NCBI GenBank assembly: GCA_900543525.1
Contig: UQRS01000077.1
Coordinates: forward strand, 1-10,170
Source: an uncultured Oscillospiraceae bacterium
Lineage (GTDB): Bacteria; Bacillota; Clostridia; Oscillospirales; Acutalibacteraceae
Reading direction: 5' to 3'
Length of the DNA: 10,170 nucleotides
In this document: one piece after another, positions 1-4,561 of the stretch
How the letters are laid out: the number at the start of each line of letters is the position of its first letter
How positions within the stretch are numbered: position 1 is the stretch's first letter
Translations under genes and position numbers: made by a program
Notes under the pieces: generated by a model
Told to the model about the DNA's origin: nothing
Database searches by the model: none
What the model saw: only the letters and a program-made list of their open reading frames with translations

Positions 1-203
1 ACGCTACGGCCGATCAGATCCGGCAGGTTGTGTTCGATAAGGGCGAGGATATAGATGTCTACACCGCTTACGGCTTCCGGCTGAAGAATGTGGTGGAGAA
101 CCGTGTGCGTGCGGCCATGTTCTATGTCGAGTATGAGCTGAACGGGCAGAGCTACATCCTGCTCAGCACAGTGGATGAGGCCATAGCCATCATCGTGGGA
201 TAA
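1..203 (+). CDS. Hypothetical protein, C-terminal fragment
   Basis: This is the 3' end of a gene that begins left of the window. The reading frame is open from base 3 to a TAA stop at 201-203 and gives 66 residues. The fragment mixes charged and beta-prone stretches (for example YELNGQSYILLSTVDEA) and ends in a hydrophobic AIAIIVG tail. I see no Cys/His metal motif, catalytic signature or obvious membrane segment, and I do not recognise the family. It is accepted as coding because it is open to the window edge, has ordinary codon use, and is followed within about 110 bp by a strong intrinsic terminator on the same strand. No function is proposed. Confidence 0.6.
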   Translation, partial: ATADQIRQVVFDKGEDIDVYTAYGFRLKNVVENRVRAAMFYVEYELNGQSYILLSTVDEAIAIIVG

Positions 204-213
204 GCGCAGAAAA

Positions 214-249
214 CCCGGCAAAAAGCCCGGCAAAAAGCCCGGCAAAAAA
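214..249 (+). repeat. Three tandem copies of a 12-bp unit
   Basis: The unit CCCGGCAAAAAG occurs at 214-225 and 226-237. A third copy at 238-249 differs only in its last base. The array starts 10 bases after the stop codon of the partial gene and before its terminator, so it would lie in that gene's 3' untranslated region. No role is evident. Confidence 0.7.
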
Positions 250-308
250 CGGCAGAAGCCTTTACCCTGCAAAAGACTTTATCCTTTTAAAAATACTGCA
301 AACCGATT

Positions 309-346
309 GCAAAACCCCCGCTCGGATGAGCGGGGGTTTTGCTGTT
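309..346 (+). terminator. Rho-independent terminator of the left-edge gene
   Basis: A perfect 15-bp inverted repeat has arms at 309-323 and 328-342 around a GGAT tetraloop. The GC core CCCCCGCTC/GAGCGGGGG is flanked by AAAA and TTTT. The T-run is inside the stem and is followed by GCTGTT, so the U-tract is short. It lies about 105 bp after the stop at 203. The A and T flanks mean it could also act on minus-strand transcripts arriving from the ABC-F gene. Confidence 0.8.
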
Positions 347-679
347 GGACAACGCCGAGGGCGTCGGAAAACAGGGCAGAGTTTTTTGGCAAGCGGCTCT
401 TTTGGTGCACGAAGCGGGAAGCCGTTAAGCTCTGCCGCAGGGTGCGGCAAAACCTCTGCAAAGCGAGAAAATACCCTCCGTATTTTTTCGCTTTGCCGGG
501 TGTTTACATAAAAAATGTTGAAAACTCGGTTGAAAAGTTTGAAAACCACCCGGTTTTTCAAGAAAAATCTTTCCACAATCCCTGTTTTGGGTCCTTTTTT
601 GGCGATTTATGTAACCTTACGGAAAGTATTTACTGCTTTACAAACGGATTTTTACTGTAAAATATATTGCGGATCGGGA
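343..679. other. Gene-free region with a series of inverted repeats
   Basis: No convincing gene is present: the open frames here lack Shine-Dalgarno sites and overlap one another on both strands. The left part is dense in hairpins: ACGCC/GGCGT (352-356/360-364); GGCAGAG/CTCTGCC (375-381/430-436) enclosing AGCGGCT/AGCCGTT (392-398/420-426); GCCGCA/TGCGGC (434-439/443-448); and a 17-bp stem with one G-U pair (458-474/480-496, 5-nt loop). Some of these are mutually exclusive. The right part (500-679) is AT-rich and holds three TTGAAAA copies (518, 530, 539) and the 3' flank of the ABC-F gene. It could be an interspersed intergenic repeat, a non-coding RNA, or the 3' end of the ABC-F transcript; sequence alone does not decide. 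Confidence 0.5.
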
Positions 680-2584
680 TCACGACTCGGTTTTCTCCGC
701 CAATGTGTTAGAGAGGCGCTCCCACTCTGCCAGCAGGGACTCGCACTGCTGGTCGAGGACGGCGATTTCCTCCCCCAACGCCATGGCCCGCTCGTAGTCG
801 GAGGCGATTTCGGGCGTTTCAAGCAGCCGGCGCTTTTCCTCCGCCTGCTGCTCGGCTGCGGAGATCTCCGCCTCGCACCGGGCGATGGCCGATTGCAGGC
901 GGCGCAGCGCGGCCGCGCCCTCCTTGCGCTTTTTATAGTCGGCGCCGCCGCGGCCGACTGCCTTCTTCTCAGACTGCGGCGCGGCGGCCTCCCCCGGACG
1001 CAGGCGCAGATACTCCTGATAATCCCCTTTGTAGAGGTGCACCTCGCCCCCCTCAAAGGCGCAGATTTTGGTCGCCAGCTTGTTGATGAAATACCGGTCG
1101 TGCGACACCATGACGATGGTGCCGCCATAGCCGGAGAGCGCCTGCTCCAGCGCCTCCCTCGACATGAGGTCGAGGTGGTTGGTCGGCTCGTCCAGAAACA
1201 GCAGATTGCTGCCCGACAGCATCAGCTTGCAGAGCGCGACCCGTGCCCGCTCTCCGCCGCTGAGCTCCCCGATCTGCTTGAAAACCTCCTCCCCCCGGAA
1301 GAGGAAGGCGGCCAGCGCGCTGCGTATCTCGGTCTGGGGCAGGGAGGTGTAGGCGTCCCAAACCTCATCCAGGACGGTCTTTTCGGGGGAGAGGCCGGTA
1401 TGCGCCTGCTCGAAATAGCCGAACTCGACGCCCGCGCCGAAGGTCACGCCGGCCTCCCCTTCGGTCATGATCTGGCGGAGGAGGGTGGTCTTTCCACAGC
1501 CGTTTGGCCCGATCAGAAAGAGGCGGTCGCCTTTTTTTACTTCAAATTCCACGCCGGAATAAAGCGGCTCACCCGAAAAGCGCTTTTGCAGGCCGCGCAC
1601 CGAAAGCACGTCGTTGCCGCAATTCCGGCGGGGAGAAAACTGAAACCGTATCTCCCGCTCGGGGGCGTCGGGCTTTTTGAGGCTCGCCTCCAGCCGGTCG
1701 ATCTGCTTTTGCTTGCTTTCGGCGGTTTTGATATTTTTTTCCCGATTCCAGCGATGCTGCTGCTCGATGATCCCCTCCAGCCGGTGGATCTCCTTCATCG
1801 TGTTTTCATAAGCGCGCGCTTCGCTCAGGGTGCGGAGGGATTTTACCTCCTGATACTTGGTGTAGTTGCCGTCGCAGGTGTAGAGGTGGCCGTGCTCCAG
1901 CTCGAAGATGCGGTTGCAGACCCGGTCGAGGAAAAAGCGGTCGTGCGAAATGATGATGGCCGCGCCGGTGTAGCCGGAGATATATTCCTCCAGCCACTCG
2001 ACCGACCGGATGTCGAGGTGGTTGGTCGGCTCGTCCAAAAGCAGCAGGTCGGGGGAGGAGAGCAGCAGCCGGGCAAGCGCCAGCTTGCTTTTCTGCCCGC
2101 CCGACAAAGCGGAGACCGGAAGCGCGGCCTCCTCCTCCGAGAAGCCGAGGCCGGCGAGCGCCGCCTTGGCTCTGCTGCGGTAGGTCAGGCCGCCGTCCCT
2201 TTGAAACTGCTCGGTCAAAAGGGCGTGCTGCTCAATCAGCCGGTCGCTGTGGTCAAGCAGCAGCCGGCGGCCGAGGTCGTCCAGCTCCCGCTCTTGTCTG
2301 ATGAGGGGGGCGAAAACCTGCAGAACCTCCTCCATCGCGGTGGCGGAGGAGTCGGCGCAGACATGCTGTTCCATATAGCCGACGGTCAGGCCGCTCTCCC
2401 GCGAGAGGCCGCCGGTGTCCGCCTCCTCCTGCCCGGTGAGGATGCGGAAAAGGGTGGTTTTGCCGGTGCCGTTGGCGCCGATAAAGCCGATGATATCCTG
2501 CCGCTCCACACCGAAGCTGACGGCCGAAAAAAGCTCCCGCTCGCCATAGCTTTTGCTTAAATTGCTTGCGCTGATCCGTGGCAT
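680..2584 (-). CDS. ABC-F family ATP-binding protein (ribosome-associated, YdiF/Uup-like)
   Basis: Cytoplasmic protein of 634 residues with two ABC ATPase domains on one chain and no membrane segments, the ABC-F layout. Family members act on the ribosome (relief of stalls, or antibiotic protection in a subset) rather than as transporters. ATPase 1 has Walker A GANGTGKTT (about 36-44), signature LSGGQ (about 160-164) and Walker B LLLLDEPTNHLD (about 180-191). A charged helical linker (about 240-310) matches the tRNA-contacting linker position. ATPase 2 has GPNGCGKTT (about 359-367), LSGGERARVALC and LLFLDEPTNHLD. A charged coiled coil forms the last 80 or so residues. All nucleotide-binding motifs look intact. 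I chose the ATG at 2584 because GGAG lies 6 bases upstream and family members begin close to the first strand. An in-frame ATG at 2608 would add 8 residues. Nothing here shows whether it confers resistance; a housekeeping role is the default. Confidence 0.93.
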   Translation of the reverse strand: MPRISASNLSKSYGERELFSAVSFGVERQDIIGFIGANGTGKTTLFRILTGQEEADTGGLSRESGLTVGYMEQHVCADSSATAMEEVLQVFAPLIRQERELDDLGRRLLLDHSDRLIEQHALLTEQFQRDGGLTYRSRAKAALAGLGFSEEEAALPVSALSGGQKSKLALARLLLSSPDLLLLDEPTNHLDIRSVEWLEEYISGYTGAAIIISHDRFFLDRVCNRIFELEHGHLYTCDGNYTKYQEVKSLRTLSEARAYENTMKEIHRLEGIIEQQHRWNREKNIKTAESKQKQIDRLEASLKKPDAPEREIRFQFSPRRNCGNDVLSVRGLQKRFSGEPLYSGVEFEVKKGDRLFLIGPNGCGKTTLLRQIMTEGEAGVTFGAGVEFGYFEQAHTGLSPEKTVLDEVWDAYTSLPQTEIRSALAAFLFRGEEVFKQIGELSGGERARVALCKLMLSGSNLLFLDEPTNHLDLMSREALEQALSGYGGTIVMVSHDRYFINKLATKICAFEGGEVHLYKGDYQEYLRLRPGEAAAPQSEKKAVGRGGADYKKRKEGAAALRRLQSAIARCEAEISAAEQQAEEKRRLLETPEIASDYERAMALGEEIAVLDQQCESLLAEWERLSNTLAEKTES

Positions 2585-2611
2585 AACATGCTCCATTTCT
2601 TTTATCATAAA

Positions 2612-2635
2612 GGACGGCCTTTTCCTTTGCCGTCC
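2612..2635 (-). promoter_or_regulatory. Leader hairpin just upstream of the ABC-F start
   Basis: Perfect 7-bp inverted repeat GGACGGC (2612-2618)/GCCGTCC (2629-2635) with a 10-base loop. On the ABC-F transcript the loop contains a purine-rich AAAGGAAAAG, and the upstream candidate start ATG (2608) comes three bases after the stem. On the plus strand the same hairpin is followed by a T-rich run (2637-2645) like a terminator, but there is no plus-strand gene to terminate. It may be a structured 5' leader affecting ABC-F translation, or incidental. Confidence 0.4.
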
Positions 2636-2709
2636 CTATTTTTTCTGTAAACCGTGCGGCTTGTGCGATTTATGCGGCGGCACGCCGGTTGAGTCCGCCC
2701 TGTGCGGTT

Positions 2710-2742
2710 AAAAAAAGAGCAGCCGCCCAAAGAGGCGACTGC
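2710..2742 (-). terminator. Rho-independent terminator after tRNA-fMet
   Basis: On the minus strand GCAGTCGCC (2742-2734) pairs with GGCGGCTGC (2727-2719) with one G-U pair, around a 6-base loop. TCTTTTTTT follows directly. It begins 5 bases after the CCA end of the tRNA, so it ends a single-tRNA transcript and separates it from the ABC-F gene. Confidence 0.85.
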
Positions 2743-2747
2743 ATTTT

Positions 2748-2824
<77 letters not shown>

Positions 2825-2853
2825 ATATATCCCCTTACTCAGGGTGCCATATA

Positions 2854-2882
2854 ATTATAGCATCCCGCAGGGGAATTGTCAA
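2854..2882 (-). promoter_or_regulatory. Consensus sigma-A promoter of tRNA-fMet
   Basis: On the minus strand there is a perfect -35 TTGACA (2882-2877), a 17-base spacer, and a perfect -10 TATAAT (2859-2854). Transcription should begin near 2847, about 23 bases before the mature 5' end at 2824. A full-consensus promoter suits a highly transcribed stable RNA. Confidence 0.93.
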
Positions 2883-3013
2883 CCAGTTTTTTGCAAAAAC
2901 CGATTTTACGAAAAACTGTTTTTATGAAAAAACGCCGGAAAGGAGTGAGAACTGCCGCGGGCGGAGTTTTTCCTCCGCATATCGAAAGCGCTGTAAAAAT
3001 TTACTCTCAGCGC

Positions 3014-3040
3014 AAAAGGCGTCGGGCGCTCCCCCGACGC
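3014..3040 (-). terminator. Probable terminator of nrdR
   Basis: A perfect 8-bp GC-rich inverted repeat has arms at 3019-3026 and 3033-3040 (GCGTCGGG/CCCGACGC) and a 6-base loop. On the minus strand it is followed by CTTTTGCG. It lies about 40 bases after the nrdR stop. The U-tract is short, so efficiency is uncertain. Confidence 0.6.
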
Positions 3041-3079
3041 TTTCGGCATTTCTGCACTCCGGCGCTCTCTCAAGAAGGG

Positions 3080-3535
3080 CTATCTTTCCTCCAGCAGCTT
3101 GTTCAGCTCTTCCCGGAAGGTGTTGATGTCCTTGAACTGGCGATAGACCGACGCAAACCGGACATAGGCCACTTCGTCCACCCCTTTGAGCCGATCCATG
3201 ACCAGTTCGCCGATTTTTTCGGACGTGACCTCCCGATCCAGAGTGTTTTGCAGAACACTCTCCACATCGTCGATCAGAAGCTCCAGATCGTCGATCGAAA
3301 CCGGGCGCTTCTCGCACGCGCGGAGCAGGCCGCCGAGCAGCTTGTCGCGGTTGAAAACCTCCCGCGATTTGTCCTTTTTGATGACAATGACCGGCAGACT
3401 CTCAATCACCTCATAGGTTGTGAAGCGCTTCTGGCACTGAATACACTCCCGCCGGCGGCGGATACGCTCCCCCTCATCGGTGGGGCGGGAGTCGATGACG
3501 CGGCTTTCCTCAAACCCGCAAAATGGACACTTCAT
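3080..3535 (-). CDS. nrdR: Transcriptional repressor NrdR
   Basis: 151-residue zinc-ribbon/ATP-cone regulator, the usual length for NrdR. The family represses ribonucleotide reductase genes in response to the dATP/ATP balance by binding paired NrdR boxes in their promoters. The N-terminus MKCPFCG carries a four-Cys zinc ribbon (C3, C6, C31, C34) followed by the basic run RIRRRREC. The ATP-cone spans about residues 49-139, starting at LPVIVIKKD, with conserved NRDKLLGGLLRACEKRPV. The frame stays open 29 codons further upstream, but the family begins at MKCPFCG and the predicted transcription start (about 3604) lies downstream of the longest alternative start codon, so the ATG at 3535 is preferred. 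Its Shine-Dalgarno is poor: no clear GGAGG within 12 bases. No nrd gene is in the window, so its targets are elsewhere. A candidate NrdR box sits in its own promoter. Confidence 0.96.
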   Translation of the reverse strand: MKCPFCGFEESRVIDSRPTDEGERIRRRRECIQCQKRFTTYEVIESLPVIVIKKDKSREVFNRDKLLGGLLRACEKRPVSIDDLELLIDDVESVLQNTLDREVTSEKIGELVMDRLKGVDEVAYVRFASVYRQFKDINTFREELNKLLEER

Positions 3536-3610
3536 ACAAAGGCACCGTCCGTTCCGCTCCGGCGTTGGATGCTGCCGCCGGATATGCGTTATATTTTGAT
3601 GTTTGCGATA

Positions 3611-3639
3611 ATTATAACACAATATATGGAATCTGACAA
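3611..3639 (-). promoter_or_regulatory. Sigma-A promoter of nrdR
   Basis: On the minus strand there is -35 TTGTCA (3639-3634, one mismatch to consensus), a 17-base spacer and -10 TATAAT (3616-3611). The predicted start near 3604 leaves a leader of about 68 bases before the ATG at 3535. Confidence 0.85.
3617..3632. promoter_or_regulatory. Candidate NrdR box in the nrdR promoter
   Basis: ACACAATATATGGAAT matches the published palindromic NrdR-box consensus ACACWATATATWGTGT at 13 of 16 positions, with the left half and AT core perfect. It occupies nearly the whole spacer between -35 and -10, where a bound repressor would block RNA polymerase. A weaker candidate (ACACAATTTTGGGGGA, 3649-3664, 10/16) lies 16 bp away, fitting the paired-box spacing of 15-16 bp. 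Autoregulation is inferred. Confidence 0.6.
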
Positions 3640-3908
3640 GCGGTTTTCACACAATTTTGGGGGAGGGCGGAGGAACGGCTCGACGCTTCCGTCGGCGGGA
3701 GTGGCGGACGACCGGACGACCGGATGATCGGACGATCGGATAGCCGGTGGCCGGATGATCGGATGATCGGACGGATGGCCTCAACCGCCGAACAGCCTCG
3801 ACTGCACGACCGTGCGGCCGGACGGCCTTACGGGATGGAGGCGGGCGAGAGACTTACGCTGCGGCGGCCGGGCGGACGAAAAGCCGGCCGGAGGGACGCG
3901 AAACGCCT
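3640..3908. other. GC-rich gene-free region between nrdR and spoVAE
   Basis: No supported gene. Open frames here lack ribosome binding sites and run through repeats whose unit is not a multiple of three. Contents are the upstream edge of the nrdR promoter, an 8-bp tandem array (3705-3775), two abutting 12-bp palindromes (3804-3815, 3816-3827), and an inverted repeat GGCCGG/CCGGCC (3866-3871/3884-3889). The last could be part of the spoVAE 3' end but has no U-tract. Confidence 0.55.
3705..3775 (+). repeat. Degenerate 8-bp tandem array (CGGAYGAY)
   Basis: Nine consecutive units start at 3705, 3713, 3721, 3729, 3737, 3745, 3752, 3760 and 3768. Units read CGGACGAC, CGGATGAT, CGGACGAT and close variants; the sixth is 7 bases long and the most diverged. 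The period of 8 is incompatible with coding use. It looks like a microsatellite grown by slippage, and copy number may vary between strains. Confidence 0.8.
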
Positions 3909-4262
3909 TTACTTATCCTTGGGCTTGAAGATCAGCGCCGCAAGGTAGCCGAAAACCACCGCCGCCGTGATGCCAGCCGCCGTGGCGGAAATTCCACCCG
4001 AAAGCGCGCCGAGAAAGCCGTACTGCGCCACCGCCTTTTTCACCCCCATGGCGAGGGAGTATCCGAAGCCGGTCAGCGGGACGGTCGCGCCGGCGCCGCC
4101 GAGCTTTACCAGCGGCTCATACAGCCCGAGCGCCGTGAGGACGACCCCGCCGACGACATAAGCGACCAGGATACGCGCCGGCGTCAGCTTGGTCCAGTCG
4201 ATCAGAATCTGCCCGATCAGGCAGAGGACGCCGCCAATCAGAAAAGCCATGAAATACTGCAT
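3909..4262 (-). CDS. spoVAE: Stage V sporulation protein AE (SpoVAE)
   Basis: 117-residue, strongly hydrophobic protein, the usual SpoVAE length. SpoVA proteins sit in the spore inner membrane and move Ca-dipicolinic acid into the forespore and out at germination. The sequence begins MQYFMAFLIGGVLCLIGQI, followed by the conserved DWTKLTPARILVAYVVGG, a glycine-rich central part with PLTGFGYSLAMGVKKAV, and a final membrane segment before a KPKDK tail. It appears to have about four membrane segments. SpoVAC is a longer homologue, so SpoVAE fits the size better. An in-frame TAA two codons upstream of the ATG at 4262 fixes the N-terminus no further upstream. An AGAGGTG lies about 13 bases upstream, rather far for a Shine-Dalgarno. 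No spoVAC or spoVAD adjoins it, unlike the usual operon. I did not find a convincing sigma-G promoter; GAATA (minus strand, about 4418) is the only -35-like element. Confidence 0.9.
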   Translation of the reverse strand: MQYFMAFLIGGVLCLIGQILIDWTKLTPARILVAYVVGGVVLTALGLYEPLVKLGGAGATVPLTGFGYSLAMGVKKAVAQYGFLGALSGGISATAAGITAAVVFGYLAALIFKPKDK

Positions 4263-4492
4263 ATTTTAAAACACCACACCTCTTCAGTTGACCGTCGGGC
4301 AAAAAGCCGGGCGGTTTTGCCTCTCCCTGTCCGGTGGGCGGCCGCTCTTTATGCGGGGCGCTTTTATGGAAAGGAGATTTTTTCTGGGATTAGTTTTTTC
4401 GGAATGCATATAAAATATTCCGGATTTTTTCACTCGGCGAGGGTTGTGGCAAAAAAGAGGGGAAGGGTGCCTGCAATTTATCTTTACAGCGC
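4263..4492. other. Intergenic region upstream of spoVAE
   Basis: No supported gene. It must hold the spoVAE promoter. Visible elements are an imperfect dyad CGGAAT/ATTCCG at 4400-4422 around an AT core, and a hairpin GGCAAAA/TTTTGCC (4298-4304/4315-4321) in the presumed spoVAE leader. A 15-codon plus-strand frame (4366-4413) and a 42-codon minus-strand frame starting near 4409 exist but lack ribosome binding sites. Confidence 0.4.
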
Positions 4493-4538
4493 AAAACCCC
4501 CGGCTTGCTGAATTTTTTTCGGCAGGCCGGGGGTTTTT
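4493..4538. terminator. Strong terminator after htpG, probably bidirectional
   Basis: A perfect 12-bp inverted repeat AAAACCCCCGGC (4493-4504)/GCCGGGGGTTTT (4526-4537) is extended by three inner pairs after one mismatch. It begins 24 bases after the htpG stop. On the minus strand the T-run lies within the stem and is followed by GCGC. On the plus strand TTTTT is followed by ATAAAATTTT, so the U-rich side is better in that direction. Confidence 0.85.
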
Positions 4539-4561
4539 ATAAAATTTTGATGAACCACGCT

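Noticed and set aside
516..577. DnaA-box-like words (TGTTGAAAA, TTTCCACA) suggesting a replication origin
   Set aside because: Matches are imperfect and few, there is no dnaA, dnaN or AT-rich unwinding region, and the surrounding genes are not origin-linked.
262..660. Overlapping 60-117 codon frames on both strands at the left
   Set aside because: They cross the terminator and the hairpin run, lack Shine-Dalgarno sites, and contradict each other in strand and frame.
630..660. Possible plus-strand promoter (TTTACA ... TAAAAT)
   Set aside because: The spacer is only 15 bases and it would read antisense into the ABC-F gene with no plausible product.
515..2560. 681-codon plus-strand open frame across the ABC-F gene
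   Set aside because: It is the antisense shadow of a gene with complete ABC-F motifs. Its translation is Leu/Gly/Arg-rich with no recognisable domain, and it has no ribosome binding site.
2876..3727. 283-codon plus-strand frame starting between tRNA-fMet and nrdR
   Set aside because: It runs antisense through all of nrdR and the nrdR promoter and shows no domain. nrdR is unambiguous on the other strand.
3724..3948. 74-codon plus-strand frame beginning in the octamer array
   Set aside because: The repeat period of 8 shifts frame with every unit, the peptide is Arg/Gly low complexity, and it runs into the 3' end of spoVAE.
4283..4409. 42-codon minus-strand frame upstream of spoVAE, basic peptide
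   Set aside because: No ribosome binding site before the ATG or an upstream GTG, no recognisable family, and it is short enough to occur by chance.
4366..4413. 15-codon plus-strand frame with an internal AAAGGAGA
   Set aside because: The Shine-Dalgarno-like sequence lies inside the frame, not before it, and no following gene on the plus strand could be controlled by it.
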